The notes: generated by a model not told the origin, from the letters alone. A stretch of DNA of 64,000 nt from Halalkalibacter sp. APA_J-10(15) (GCF_023017105.1 NZ_JALKEV010000009.1:149453-213452), one strand, 5' to 3'; shown: positions 53,346 to 63,761, counted from the first letter of the stretch. Numbers and translations are program-made.

Positions 53346-54104
53346 ATGAATGAAGTTGTACAAACGCTCACAAACCATCGTTCATTCCGAGAATATTCAA
53401 ATGAAATGATTAAAGAAGAAGAATTATCAGCGATTATAAAAGCAGCACAATCTGCTCCTACATGGATTCATGGGCAGCAAGTATCTGTGATCGCCGTTAC
53501 AGATATCGAACGGAAAAATAAACTAGCAAAATTATGTGGAAATCAAGATCATATTCGTCAAGCCCCTGTATTCCTTGTTTTTTGCGCTGATTTTCACCGT
53601 GCGAAAATCGCAAGTGAACTTGAAGGAGTAGCTTTTGAAGCAGTAGAAGACATTGACAGTGTGATTGTGGGCGCAACAGATGTTGGGATTGCCTTAGGAA
53701 ATGCGATAGTGGCAGCAGAATCCTATCATTTAGGAACGGTATGTATTGGTGGTATTCGTAAAAACCCACTAGACGTCATTGAATTTCTTCAATTACCTAA
53801 GTATGTCATTCCGATCTCAGGTCTTTGTATCGGATACGGGCAAAATGATCCAGGGAAGAATTTACGACTACCAATTGAAGCCTTTTATCATAAAGAAACA
53901 TATCATGCTGACCAAACTGCAATGGTTGAACAATACAACAAAAATTATGAAGGATTTACTAAAGAGCGTTCAAATGGACAAAGACAAACAAGTTGGACGA
54001 AAAGAGTAGCAGGCTTTTACCAAAACCATCACTATAATGGTAACTTTCCTGATATAGCAAAAATGTTACATCAACAAGGGTTCAAGTGTAAGGATTTAAA
54101 GTAA
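53346..54104 (+). CDS. nfrA: NADPH-dependent flavin nitroreductase (NfrA-like)
   Basis: A 252-residue nitroreductase-fold FMN enzyme that reduces nitro compounds, quinones or FMN with NADPH. Diagnostic segments are LTNHRSFREYSNEM, SAPTWIHGQQVSVI, VGATDVGIALGNAIVAAES and GLCIGYGQNDP. Closest known group is B. subtilis NfrA1/NfrA2. AAAGGAG lies 9 bases before the ATG. A PRC-barrel gene follows after 80 bases. Confidence 0.9.
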   Translation: MNEVVQTLTNHRSFREYSNEMIKEEELSAIIKAAQSAPTWIHGQQVSVIAVTDIERKNKLAKLCGNQDHIRQAPVFLVFCADFHRAKIASELEGVAFEAVEDIDSVIVGATDVGIALGNAIVAAESYHLGTVCIGGIRKNPLDVIEFLQLPKYVIPISGLCIGYGQNDPGKNLRLPIEAFYHKETYHADQTAMVEQYNKNYEGFTKERSNGQRQTSWTKRVAGFYQNHHYNGNFPDIAKMLHQQGFKCKDLK

Positions 54105-54184
54105 TAATTCATAAAAATATGAAATGTTTAAAACTTCTGCTTGCGGGAATGGTTTACTATACCATTAACGAGGAGAGGATTTAA

Positions 54185-54937
54185 ATGATTATAAAAGCTA
54201 GTGAACTTGAATCATTTTCAATGAAGGCAACCGATGGTCAGTTAGGAAAAATTGATGATATTTATTTTGAAGCAAAAACATTTAATGTTAGATACCTTGT
54301 CGGAAACACACGCACTTGGATGTTTGGTGGAAAAGTATTACTTCACCCAGAGTCGTTCCGCGCAACAGATTTACATGAAAAGCATATAAGCGTACAATTA
54401 ACAAAAGAAATGATTAAAAACAGTCCGAAGCCAAGTGATGACGGACCAATCACATCCGACTTTGAGGATAGACTGTTCACTCATTACGGCTGGCATGTTG
54501 CACGTCCAATGGCAGGCCATGGACCAATAGAGAGTCATCCAACTGGACAACGCCCAATACCTCTTGCACCAGTTATAGACGATTTACCAACCGAGAAAGA
54601 CGAAGATGAACAACTGCGCAAAGAGGATTCTAATCCACTTCGAAGTGTCGATGAAACGAGAGGGTATACGGTTCATAGTAAAGAAGGAAAAATAGGAAAA
54701 GTCGAGGATATGCTTGTATGTCCTGAAACCTGGAAAGTGAAATATGTAGAAATAGATATGGAGCAAGAACAAGAATCCCGACTTGTGGCGATTGAGTCTA
54801 TTACAGAATTGAATGTCTTTGATCAAGCGATAACCATTGATGTCGATAAAGATATGGTTAGAGAATCTCCTACTTTTGAAGATACGATCATCTCTAAAAA
54901 GACCGTCGCAGCGATTTACGAGCATTATAGGCAATAG
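54185..54937 (+). CDS. Protein with two PRC-barrel domains
   Basis: A 250-residue soluble protein with two PRC-barrel-like domains, about 1-80 (MKATDGQLGKIDDIYFEAKT) and 155-240 (VHSKEGKIGKVEDMLVCPET), joined by a proline-rich acidic linker. Each domain ends with a similar VDKDMVRESP/LTKEMIKNSP element, showing an internal duplication. Function unknown. AGGAGAGG lies before the ATG and a terminator follows. Confidence 0.88.
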   Translation: MIIKASELESFSMKATDGQLGKIDDIYFEAKTFNVRYLVGNTRTWMFGGKVLLHPESFRATDLHEKHISVQLTKEMIKNSPKPSDDGPITSDFEDRLFTHYGWHVARPMAGHGPIESHPTGQRPIPLAPVIDDLPTEKDEDEQLRKEDSNPLRSVDETRGYTVHSKEGKIGKVEDMLVCPETWKVKYVEIDMEQEQESRLVAIESITELNVFDQAITIDVDKDMVRESPTFEDTIISKKTVAAIYEHYRQ

Positions 54938-54942
54938 ACTAT

Positions 54943-54982
54943 AAGCCTACTGAAGAAGCACTTATGCCTCAGTAGGCTTTTT
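54943..54982 (+). terminator. Terminator of the PRC-barrel gene
   Basis: Stem AGCCTACTGA / TCAGTAGGCT with a T run. The rest of the gap up to 55290 shows no supported gene or recognisable signal. Confidence 0.88.
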
Positions 54983-55292
54983 TTATTTGTTTAAATAGTC
55001 TTAAACCGAATAACGTCTTTTCACAATAAATAAGACATATACCAACTTCCTTCGAAAACATACGTTATAGCAAACAGCTATCATCTCCAGTGAAGCTATG
55101 AAAAGTCTCTATACGAAATCATTTAAACCATTTAAAGAATTGGAAACGGATTTCCTACCTTGCATTTACTCAATTAATGCATGAAAAAATGGTATGGTGA
55201 AGCAAAAAATAAAGAGTCGGAGCAATTTTTTGGATGATACAAATACAAGTCCATCTTCATGTCCATTAAACATTTGTACGAAAAAAATAAAA

Positions 55293-55330
55293 AAGGTATC
55301 CTTTAAGAATTAGTCCTTAAAGGATACCTT
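55293..55330 (-). terminator. Terminator of the CotF-like gene
   Basis: Perfect stem AAGGTATCCTTTAAG with its complement and an 8-base loop, followed on the minus strand by TTTTTATTTTTTT. Confidence 0.88.
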
Positions 55331-55348
55331 CATCTTGACTGATAGTTG

Positions 55349-56032
55349 CTACTGCATCGTCATGCTCGACATTGTTTGTTGATTCATGACAGGCGTAAAG
55401 CTTTGAGTCATAGCACTCATATCTTGTGGAGATAATTGAGGAACTTGATATTGATGTTGCTTATTTTGATATAAGAAAACCTCATAAGCCATCTCAATAT
55501 AATTCGGCACCGTATCTGCTAACACACGACGTACAACAGGGTTAGTAACTTCCAACGAACTCATCGTTAGTATAGAAGCGTTTGATTTAATTAAACCTAG
55601 CATATGCCCAGCTATACCTTGGTCATTTATTTCTGACATTGATTGCTTCGGCTTTTTCGGCTGAGCTGGCTTGATCCCGTATGCAATTTGATTACTTTGT
55701 CTCATCATATATTTTTTCGTATGATGAGATGGATCCTGCCCTGTTTGGAAACATTCACATGTTATATTATATTGGTCAAGAATAAATGTATACTGACGAT
55801 CTAAAATATCCATTAATTCTTGATCCTTTACATGTGTCCGAAACATCATATAAGAATCCAACACATTAATCATCCCAGTTAAAACCTCATGCAAATCGAA
55901 AACTTCATGACCACCATGGTTCATTTGCGGACTCATTTGCTGAGATTGAGTAATCGAACCTTGGGATGAATTCATCATATTTGCATTCATATTCATCGGA
56001 TTCATATTTCCACTCATCTGCTGCTGGTGCAT
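55349..56032 (-). CDS. CotF-family spore coat protein
   Basis: A 227-residue protein from ATG 56032 (GGGGGA 8 bases upstream). The first 45 residues are rich in Met, Gln, Asn and Ser; then come two helical blocks of the Coat_F type: HEVFDLHEVLTGMINVLD and, near the end, GHMLGLIKSNASILTMSSLEV followed by NPVVRRVLADTVPN. The C-terminus is again Met/Gln-rich. The upstream gap to 56405 holds only the ppc terminator. Confidence 0.75.
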   Translation of the reverse strand: MHQQQMSGNMNPMNMNANMMNSSQGSITQSQQMSPQMNHGGHEVFDLHEVLTGMINVLDSYMMFRTHVKDQELMDILDRQYTFILDQYNITCECFQTGQDPSHHTKKYMMRQSNQIAYGIKPAQPKKPKQSMSEINDQGIAGHMLGLIKSNASILTMSSLEVTNPVVRRVLADTVPNYIEMAYEVFLYQNKQHQYQVPQLSPQDMSAMTQSFTPVMNQQTMSSMTMQ

Positions 56033-56357
56033 TAACCATTCCCCCAACTGTGTTTGATATGGTACATAGTTATTATGATTCTTAGAAAAACGTTTATAAC
56101 TGGTAATAAAAGTGAGCATCTAAGTAAGTATGAATAAAACCATCGGTACATGAAAAACTAAAAAACATAAACCATTATGCTTATCCTTTTGTACTCTTTT
56201 TTCTGAAAGATAACATTTTTGAAAATAATTGACCAAAGGAGCATAGTCTCTGCTGTAAATGGATATTATTCAACAACAATAAAAGTTGAGCTATCATATA
56301 TATAATTCGTACAGTGACTTTACGTACTTTAGAAGGCAATGCAGACTCTCAAACAAA

Positions 56358-56392
56358 AAGAACTGTTAAAAGGATGCCCTTTAACAGTTCTT
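56358..56392 (-). terminator. Terminator of ppc
   Basis: Perfect stem AAGAACTGTTAAA with its complement and a 9-base loop, then TTTTTG on the minus strand. Confidence 0.88.
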
Positions 56393-56404
56393 CGCATGAA
56401 TGAA

Positions 56405-59161
56405 TCAACCTGTATTCACTAGTCCAGCAGCTACACCAGAGATCGTTAACAGCACTTCTGTTAACAATTCATCAGGTGCATCATCCTCTAACTCACGCAA
56501 CTTCTTAATAAGATCAACTTGTAAAAAATTAAGTGGATCAACATAAGGGTTACGGCGTTGAACGGATTCTTTGATCGCAGGTGTATGCTCAAGTAATTCT
56601 TTATTACCCGTTATCTCAAGCAACACATTTCGTGTACGGTGATATTCGTCCGAAATATCATTAAAAATCCGTTCACCCATTTCCTTATCTTGAACTAATT
56701 GTAGATATTCTCTCGCTGCTGTTAGGTCAGCTTTAACAAGAGCCATTTGTAAATTATTAATTGTCGATTGGAAAAATGGCCATTTCTTATACATCGTTTG
56801 CAATAAAGCTAGGTTGTCTTTGCTAGCTGATGTAAATGCTTCTAAACCAGTACCAGCTGCGTACCACGCAGGAATCATTTGACGTGATTGCGTCCATGCA
56901 AACACCCAAGGAATAGCTCGTAAATCCTCAAAGCGCTGACTATTTTTACGACTCATAGGCCGGGAGCCGATATTCAACGCACCTAATTCTTTTAAAGGTG
57001 TTGCTTGATTAAAATATGTTAAGAAATCTTTGTCACCAAATACTAATGACTGATATTTTGCTAAAGCTTTTTTAGAGACTTCCTCAAGCGCTTCTTCCCA
57101 AGACTTTTCTCGGAAATGTCCTTGCTCAGAATTCTTTGATACTTTCGCAGATGCTTCTAACAATGCAGATGCGGCTTGTTCTAGATTACGATAAGCGATA
57201 TCTCTTAATAAGTAACGAGAAGACAGTACTTCACCTTGCTCGGTAATTTTGACACCATCATTCAACGTTTCAGCTGGCTGAGAAAGAATACTGCGATTCA
57301 ACGGACCGCCACCACGGCCTAGTGACCCTCCACGACCATGGAAAAACTTCAAACCTATATTAAATTCTTTAGCCATGTCATGGATTTCTTGTTGTGCTTT
57401 AAACAATTTCCAATTAGCCGTTAACGTTCCTCCGTCTTTACTACCATCAGAATAGCCAAGCATAATTTCTTGATGATCGCCACGTTCGTTAATATGGTTA
57501 CGATACACGTCCATTTCAAATAATGTTTTCATAATAGCTGGTCCAGCAATTAAATCATCGACGGTTTCAAGCAACGGAGCTACATTTAGACCACTTTCAA
57601 CCTTACCATCGGCATAAAGACGGTAAATGCCGGCCTCCTTAGCAAGAACTAGTACTTCAAGCAAGTCGCTCGATGCTTGAGTCATACTTATAAGGTAAAC
57701 TTGAATTGAACGAGTTCCAAACTCTTTATGAGCTTGCTTAATCATATTAAATACTTTTAATACTTCCCTCGTTTCTTTTGAGTAATCCTCTTCTAATAAA
57801 AGTACGGGACGAGGTTCTGTTAATACACTCTCAAGAATCTTTAACTTTTCTTCTTCTGGTAAGCTTTTGTAGTCTTCTGTTATATTAACAACTTTTAATA
57901 ATTCAGCAATAGCTGATTCATGCTCACCACTATGATTCCGTATATCCAATGTCGCTAAATGGAAACCGAAAAGTTCTACTTGTCTAATTAATTTACGAAC
58001 AAGACGAAGCTTTCGCCCTGAAGGTTGATGCTTTTCAGCGCTCTTCTTAATTAAAATTAAATCATCTAGTAATTCTTCGGCATTATTATAACCCTTATCA
58101 GATTTTCCTACTTCACGAATTCTTTTCAACACTATCGCAAATTTACGGCGATATACTTCTGATTCAACAGGCCATAATTCATCATCATTCAAATAAAGTG
58201 ATTCTTCCAACTCAACTGACTTTGCTAAATCATCGTTAACTGCTACTCGATAAGTTGAATGACTGAAACGCTTCATGATATCAACAACAGACTGTTCATA
58301 CTTTTTAAGTACGAGATCACGTTGTAACTTTAATGTCTCCCATGTAATTTCTGGTGTGACATTTGGATTCCCATCTCGATCTCCACCAATCCAAGAACCA
58401 AAGTGAAGGAAATTAGGCACAGACCATTTTGCATCTGGATAGTATTCCTCCAATTTATCTTCTAACTCTTGATGAATATCAGGTAATGCGTCAAATAACG
58501 TTTGATCAAAATAATAAAGACCATTCTTCACTTCATCAATAACCGTTGGCTTACGATGACGCAATTCGTCTGTTTGCCATAATGCCGTCACTTCATTATA
58601 TAAATCTTCATCTAACGCTTCTCTTTCCTTCTGCGTTAAAGTAGGGTTGTCGAATTGTTGTAAAATATAAGAAATTCGTTTTTGAATCTCTAAGACCGTT
58701 CTCTTAGTCGCTTCAGTCGGATGAGCTGTAATGATAAGTTCAATAGATAGATCATCGATCACCTTTTGAACGTATTCTTCTGAAAACCCATGCTCTTTAA
58801 TCGCCGCAACAGCACTTTCAATCGATACTGGTTGGATGACTCCATTTTCCTGTATTTGATATTGTCTACGTCTACGGATGCGGTGATTTTGTTCCGCAAT
58901 GTTAACTAAGTGAAAATAAACTGAAAACGCACGAATGACATTTTGGCGTACAGGTGGCTGTAATGTTTGAATTTCTTCCTTTAGCTTTTTGTATAAATCC
59001 TCATCATGGTTTTTACGAAGATTTTTAGTCGAATCACGTATTAGTTCCACCTTATTAAATAAGTCTATCCCACCATGGTGAACTAGAATCTCTCCAAGGA
59101 TATTACCTAACTTCTTTACATCATTTCTCAATTGTAAATGACTATCTGTAACATCAATCAT
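56405..59161 (-). CDS. ppc: Phosphoenolpyruvate carboxylase
   Basis: Carboxylates PEP with bicarbonate to oxaloacetate, refilling the TCA cycle. The 918 residues carry the catalytic motifs TAHPTEATKR (His), GYSDGSKDGG and FHGRGGSLGRGGGP, and GSWIGGDRDGNP. ATG 59161 has AAGGAG 8 bases upstream. The unusually structured leader upstream suggests RNA-level control. B. subtilis relies on pyruvate carboxylase and lacks ppc, so this is a lineage difference. Confidence 0.96.
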   Translation of the reverse strand: MIDVTDSHLQLRNDVKKLGNILGEILVHHGGIDLFNKVELIRDSTKNLRKNHDEDLYKKLKEEIQTLQPPVRQNVIRAFSVYFHLVNIAEQNHRIRRRRQYQIQENGVIQPVSIESAVAAIKEHGFSEEYVQKVIDDLSIELIITAHPTEATKRTVLEIQKRISYILQQFDNPTLTQKEREALDEDLYNEVTALWQTDELRHRKPTVIDEVKNGLYYFDQTLFDALPDIHQELEDKLEEYYPDAKWSVPNFLHFGSWIGGDRDGNPNVTPEITWETLKLQRDLVLKKYEQSVVDIMKRFSHSTYRVAVNDDLAKSVELEESLYLNDDELWPVESEVYRRKFAIVLKRIREVGKSDKGYNNAEELLDDLILIKKSAEKHQPSGRKLRLVRKLIRQVELFGFHLATLDIRNHSGEHESAIAELLKVVNITEDYKSLPEEEKLKILESVLTEPRPVLLLEEDYSKETREVLKVFNMIKQAHKEFGTRSIQVYLISMTQASSDLLEVLVLAKEAGIYRLYADGKVESGLNVAPLLETVDDLIAGPAIMKTLFEMDVYRNHINERGDHQEIMLGYSDGSKDGGTLTANWKLFKAQQEIHDMAKEFNIGLKFFHGRGGSLGRGGGPLNRSILSQPAETLNDGVKITEQGEVLSSRYLLRDIAYRNLEQAASALLEASAKVSKNSEQGHFREKSWEEALEEVSKKALAKYQSLVFGDKDFLTYFNQATPLKELGALNIGSRPMSRKNSQRFEDLRAIPWVFAWTQSRQMIPAWYAAGTGLEAFTSASKDNLALLQTMYKKWPFFQSTINNLQMALVKADLTAAREYLQLVQDKEMGERIFNDISDEYHRTRNVLLEITGNKELLEHTPAIKESVQRRNPYVDPLNFLQVDLIKKLRELEDDAPDELLTEVLLTISGVAAGLVNTG

Positions 59162-59204
59162 CAAATCATCTCCTTATCCAAAAACTGTTCCCTTATTTTA
59201 TGTA

Positions 59205-59310
59205 TGCAAACCTAAAATTCAGGGACTCTCTCAGACCCACACGGACACATTAAGTCCCGTTGGTGACTACACTATGTAATCACACTACTATTGATAGTAT
59301 CATAACTAGA
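59205..59310 (-). promoter_or_regulatory. Structured leader upstream of ppc
   Basis: On the minus strand three hairpins follow one another: TACTA/TAGTA, then a 9-bp stem GTGATTACA / TGTAGTCAC with a 3-base loop, then GGGACT...AGTCCC enclosing GGAC/GTCC. No T run follows. I do not recognise a known riboswitch class. Confidence 0.4.
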
Positions 59311-59409
59311 AGAATTCAGGCAAATATTTTCTGACAATTCGACAAGATCCATCCGCTTCTCATTAGAAAAAAACAACTTCTCTCCTTTTGTATCTAGAAA
59401 GCAAAAAGT

Positions 59410-59447
59410 AGGTTTGTTCCAAAAGCTATCCGTTTTAGAACAAACCT
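59410..59447 (-). terminator. Terminator of the BCCT transporter gene
   Basis: Perfect 10-bp stem AGGTTTGTTC / GAACAAACCT extended by TAAAA/TTTTG, then ACTTTTTGC on the minus strand. Confidence 0.8.
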
Positions 59448-59484
59448 AACATTTTCAACGTAAGTTGTATAGTTAAAACCTTTT

Positions 59485-60999
59485 TTATTTCTCAAGTTTT
59501 TTCTTACGAGGATTGAAAAATAAACCTAATTCTTTCTTTTCTCTTGCTAATGAACGGTACAAAGAAATCATCATCAATAGCATAATAAAAGAGAAGGGTA
59601 ACGCTGCAATAATGAGGGCATTTTGTAGCGCTTGTAAACCGCCACTATATAACAAAATGACCGCTACCGCTGATTGAGCAACTCCCCATGTCAATTTAAC
59701 TGAATTAGCTGGGGTTAAAGATCCATTAGTTGTTTGCATACCAAGAACAAATGTAGCTGAATCAGCAGAAGTGATAAAAAAGGTAGTAATTAATGTGATC
59801 GCAATAACTGATAAAGTTGTTGAAAGAGGCAATTCATTAAAGACTGCAAACAGAACTTCTTCAGTTGCAAATTGTGACAAGTCTACACCAACGCTTTGAA
59901 TATTGATTGCGGCTGTACCAAACACCGAAAACCATAAAAAGCTTACAAGTGCTGGAAGCAACAGAACACCAATAATAAACTCTCGAATCGTTCTTCCTCT
60001 TGAAACACGTGCAATAAATATTCCGACAAATGGAGACCATGAAATCCACCAAGCCCAATAAAAGATCGTCCAACCATTGATCCAACCTCTATGCTCTTCA
60101 TTTAAAGGCGCAATTCGAAAACTCATGCGCACTATACTCTGTAAATATGTTCCAATCGTATCGGTAAATATATTTAAGCTTAAAATTGTAGGACCTAGTA
60201 TGAATACAAACAAAAATAAAAGAACAGCTAATAACATATTTGTGTTACTTAAATAACGAATCCCTCTGCTTATCCCTGTCCATGCAGAGAGCATAAAGAG
60301 AACAGTTACTATTGCAATTATAATAAATTGAATGAGTACACTATTTGGAATTCCAAATAAATAGGACAAACCACCATTTATTTGAGCAGCACCAAATCCT
60401 AGCGTTGTTGCAACTCCAACCACAGTAGCAAATACTGCTAATACATCAACTAAATTTCCTAACCAACCTTCCATGCTCTTTCCGAGTACCGGCTTTAATG
60501 TTGCGGAAATTAGACCTGGTTCATCCTTACGAAATTTATAATATCCTAAAGCAAGTGCTACAATGGCGTAAATGGCCCATGCGTGAACTCCCCAATGAAA
60601 AAAAGTATACCTCATCCCTTCTTTAAAAGCTTCATTAGTCGAGCCTTCTGCTAAAGGGGGTATCAAATAATGCGATAACGGTTCAGCAGTCCCCCAGAAA
60701 ACTAACCCAATACCCATTCCTGCACTAAATAGCATAGCAAACCACGTTCTTTTTGAATATTCTGGTTGTTCATCCGCCTTCCCAAGCTTAATAGCTCCAA
60801 CAGGACTAAAAATTAAAAAGATACAAAAAATCACAATGACTGTTACAAGTATTAAATAATACCAACCAAGCCCTGAAGTAATAATGGCCTGTACATTCCC
60901 TGTCAATTTCTCAAAACGATTTGGAGCCGCTACTCCAAATATAACGGCAGAAAATACAATTGCAATAGTTATCCAAAATACATTTGATATTTTATTCAA
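59485..60999 (-). CDS. opuD: BCCT-family osmolyte transporter (OpuD-like)
   Basis: Sodium-coupled uptake of glycine betaine or related compounds for osmoprotection. About 504 residues and 12 membrane segments, with the family block [14 protein letters not shown] and the TM8 signature [23 protein letters not shown] region rich in Trp. TTG 60999 is preferred (GAGGGGGAA 6 bases upstream); an ATG 19 codons earlier has none. Substrate beyond the betaine group is inference. Confidence 0.9.
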   Translation of the reverse strand: MNKISNVFWITIAIVFSAVIFGVAAPNRFEKLTGNVQAIITSGLGWYYLILVTVIVIFCIFLIFSPVGAIKLGKADEQPEYSKRTWFAMLFSAGMGIGLVFWGTAEPLSHYLIPPLAEGSTNEAFKEGMRYTFFHWGVHAWAIYAIVALALGYYKFRKDEPGLISATLKPVLGKSMEGWLGNLVDVLAVFATVVGVATTLGFGAAQINGGLSYLFGIPNSVLIQFIIIAIVTVLFMLSAWTGISRGIRYLSNTNMLLAVLLFLFVFILGPTILSLNIFTDTIGTYLQSIVRMSFRIAPLNEEHRGWINGWTIFYWAWWISWSPFVGIFIARVSRGRTIREFIIGVLLLPALVSFLWFSVFGTAAINIQSVGVDLSQFATEEVLFAVFNELPLSTTLSVIAITLITTFFITSADSATFVLGMQTTNGSLTPANSVKLTWGVAQSAVAVILLYSGGLQALQNALIIAALPFSFIMLLMMISLYRSLAREKKELGLFFNPRKKKLEK

Positions 61000-61280
61000 G
61001 TTACTTCCCCCTCGTTTATTTAACTTTTTTCCATAAAATTGATCAGCTTGCTTCATTTTCTTATCGCTGTACTAAGTAATTTGCCCAGTTTTTCCGAGAC
61101 ATACTACCTTATTTAAAAAGAATTCATCTTGATCCATCTTGCCTGTCGACAAAGTCTCACAAAAGAGAGACTATTTGGTGCTTAAAGAGCGTTCCCATGA
61201 TAGTTCGCTTCAAATCCGCTCTATATTCCTCTGACAAAAAAAACAAGTATTGATTCAGCATCATAGAACTTTCAAACAAA

Positions 61281-61312
61281 AAAGAACTCGAATCCAAAAT
61301 GATCCGAGTTCT
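61281..61312 (-). terminator. Terminator downstream of the araM pseudogene
   Basis: Stem AAGAACTCGGATC with partner GATTCGAGTTCTT, then TTTTTG on the minus strand. Confidence 0.82.
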
Positions 61313-61337
61313 TAGACAATACATACAGAAAAAGACA

Positions 61338-62577
61338 TTATAGTGTTTCTTTTTTATAGACATTATTATAATAAAGTAAGGTATAACGCTCACGAAGGAG
61401 ATGTGCTTCTTGAAGGCTATTATCAACTATACGTTGTGAAATCCCTAAATCAGCTGGTGTTGTTTTCCCACCTACTCGATTTATTAAGTCCTGCAATTTA
61501 GTTGGTTCTATTAATCCTTGCAAAAGCTTTTTAATTTTCGCTTCATTCTCACTTGCTATGATTCCATCTCCAGTAAAAGAATAATTCAAGTATTTCTTAT
61601 ATAAAGAAGCAATGACTATCGTTGCAGCTCCAACTTTTGCACCGTGAAGAAGCTGCTTCCTTCCCTCTTTCAAAAATTCCATTTCCCAATAATGTGAGAG
61701 GTGATGCTCAGCACCAGAAGCGGGATGCGACTTTCCGAAAAGAAGCATAGCAAGTCCAGAGAGAATTAATGCCTCCATTAATACCTTAATCCCCTTCTCC
61801 TGACCCTCAGCAATGAAATCGACATTCTCTACACAACTGATTAATGCTTGCTCAGTTGCCTCAAAAACAACCGGACAAAATGGTTCTCCTTTAACGATGT
61901 AACCAAACTGCCAATCAAAAAGGGACGTTACTTTACCAAGAACATCACCAAATCCAGCTGCTACCATAGATTTAGGTGCACTCATTAACACATCAATATC
62001 AGCAAAAACGGCTATAGGCGCTTGCGTTTGAAACGTTACTTTCACACCATTTTGAACAATAGGAGCACCCATAGAATTAAACCAATCAACAGAAGGTGCT
62101 GTAGGAATTGAGATGAATGGAGTTTTCATTTTATAACTGACAAAACGAGTTACATCATGAATGGTTCCAGCACCAATAGCAACAAAAGCTTCAACATCAA
62201 TAGACGCTTCAATTAATAGCTGCCCTAGCACCTTTTCATCTGCGATTACATCGCCTTGATGATCGGCTTGCATTTTACAAGTTTCATACTGCACGTTCGT
62301 TTGATCAAGTAATTTCAGAAAAGCATCCCCTGCTACTGCTTTTGTTCTCTCATCATATACAATCATTACTTTCAAAAATCGATTTTCTATAAAAGTACGC
62401 TTTCTGAAAAACATCTTTTCCAATTTGAATATCCTCAATCGGAATATGATAATGGTTATTACCACAATCACATACTTTAGACTTATCACTTAATGTTTCC
62501 AACATCTTTTTCATTTCAAGCAGGCCTTGTAAGCCCTTCCACCTTTCATGAAAATTATGTAAATCTATAACTCCCAA
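61338..62577 (-). pseudogene. araM: Frameshifted araM (sn-glycerol-1-phosphate dehydrogenase family)
   Basis: AraM is a metal- and NAD(P)-dependent glycerol-1-phosphate dehydrogenase. The N-terminus lies in one frame (to 62353; VCDCGNNHYHIPIEDIQIG with the family Cys-Gly-His block) and the remainder in another (from 62489 to 61338; FIENRFLKVMIVYDERT, then AIGAGTIHDVTRF, PSVDWFNSMGAP and HPASGAEHHLSHYWE with the metal His residues). The join needs one base removed between about 62398 and 62412, near a run of five T. Neither frame alone is a full protein. The true start is unclear (TTG 62577 or ATG 62514). Sequencing error cannot be excluded. Confidence 0.8.
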
Positions 62578-62608
62578 TTCAAAAAGACCACAAAAAAGAA
62601 AGGAATCG

Positions 62609-62651
62609 ATGGCACTGAAAACGTTAGGTTATAACTTTTTCTGTGCCATCC
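62609..62651 (-). terminator. Hairpin between the GH43 gene and araM
   Basis: Stem ATGGCACAGAAAAAGTT against AACGTTTTCAGTGCCAT (a few mismatches), of the same family as the terminal hairpins of repeat copies A and B. It may terminate the GH43 transcript. Confidence 0.6.
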
Positions 62652-62715
62652 GTAATGTCTCTTTTTAAGCGGCCTTTACACAATGGTTACTTTTAAAAAA
62701 CGACAAACCTAATAA

Positions 62716-63678
62716 CTATCTTTCATCATCACGAACTGGGACATTGAAATGAGGAAAGCCATTCTTATCATAACTAAACACTTGGGCGCGAGTATGACGA
62801 TTAGGGTCATACAGAGGGTCCCCTTCAATCTCCTTATAATTTCTCGCATGATAAATTAGTACGTCATTTTTTCCATCTTCTGAAGTTGTAAAGCTGTTAT
62901 GTCCTGGACCATACTGTCCAGTTTCTTCATTTGTTTTAAAGACTGGTTCAGGTAGCTTAAGCCAGGATTTCGGATCAAGTAAATCACTGTCTTCATCTGC
63001 AACTAACAAACCCATACAATAATTATAATCTGTTGCACTTCCAGAAAAGGTCATAAATATCTTGCCATTTCGTTTTAAAACAGCTGCCCCTTCATTTACA
63101 AGAAAGCCAATTTTCTCCCATTCGTATTCAGGAGTGGCAATCATGACTTGCTCCCCTTTTAACGTCCAAGCATTTTCCATTTCTGAAATATATAAATTAG
63201 AATTTCCTTCAATGTCAGGATCTTTTTGTGCCCAAACGTAATACCGTACTCCTTTATGTTCAAAAGATGTAGCATCTAAGGCAAAGCTTTCCCATTTCGT
63301 CTTCACTTGTCCCTTTTCGATCCACTCACCCTCAAGTGGGTTTTTAGCTTCATTTTCTAGAGCGAACATACGGTGATCGAACAATCCTTCTTTCGTTTCA
63401 GTTGTTCGAGCTGCTGCAAAATAAATATACCATTTTCCATCAATATAATGAATTTCTGGAGCCCAAATGTTCGCACTCATCATTCCTGTTTCATGCTTTC
63501 TCCAAGCTACAACAGGCTCTGCTTCTCTCAATCCATTAATCGTTTTAGCTCTACGAAGCTCAATGCGGTCATACTCTGGAACAGAAGCAGTAAAATAATA
63601 ATAACCGTCCTCATGCTTATATACCCATGGATCGGCACGCTGTTCAACTAGTGGATTTTTATAATGTTGTGTTTTCAT
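62716..63678 (-). CDS. GH43 glycosidase, probable alpha-L-arabinofuranosidase
   Basis: A 320-residue five-bladed beta-propeller enzyme without signal peptide, so cytosolic. The catalytic triad fits RADPWV (Asp16, base), ALDATSFE (pKa-tuning Asp) and VNEGAAV (acid Glu). AWAPEIH-type WAPEIHYIDGKWYIYFAA is the family hallmark. It probably cleaves imported arabino-oligosaccharides, supported by AraR boxes at its promoter and araM downstream. A xylosidase activity is an alternative within the family. AGGAGG precedes the ATG. Confidence 0.87.
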   Translation of the reverse strand: MKTQHYKNPLVEQRADPWVYKHEDGYYYFTASVPEYDRIELRRAKTINGLREAEPVVAWRKHETGMMSANIWAPEIHYIDGKWYIYFAAARTTETKEGLFDHRMFALENEAKNPLEGEWIEKGQVKTKWESFALDATSFEHKGVRYYVWAQKDPDIEGNSNLYISEMENAWTLKGEQVMIATPEYEWEKIGFLVNEGAAVLKRNGKIFMTFSGSATDYNYCMGLLVADEDSDLLDPKSWLKLPEPVFKTNEETGQYGPGHNSFTTSEDGKNDVLIYHARNYKEIEGDPLYDPNRHTRAQVFSYDKNGFPHFNVPVRDDER

Positions 63679-63732
63679 TTCCCTTCATCCTCCTACAAGT
63701 CATTAAATATTAATTAAATTACTAAAACATTA

Positions 63733-63761
63733 ATCATACGAACAAAAAAATATATTGTTAA
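63733..63761 (-). promoter_or_regulatory. sigma-A promoter of the GH43 gene
   Basis: TTAACA (63756-63761), 17 bases, TATGAT (63733-63738) on the minus strand; the box at 63734-63747 overlaps the -10. Confidence 0.75.

Noticed and set aside
54990-55290. Short ORFs in the gap after the PRC-barrel gene
   Set aside because: All are under 30 codons without ribosome sites; nothing supportable is seen there.
61157-61426. 89-codon minus-strand ORF at the end of araM
   Set aside because: Low-complexity translation of the araM 3' end and its terminator in another frame.
62353-62577. Separate 74-codon gene upstream of araM
   Set aside because: Its sequence is the missing N-terminus of AraM, so it was treated as part of one frameshifted gene.
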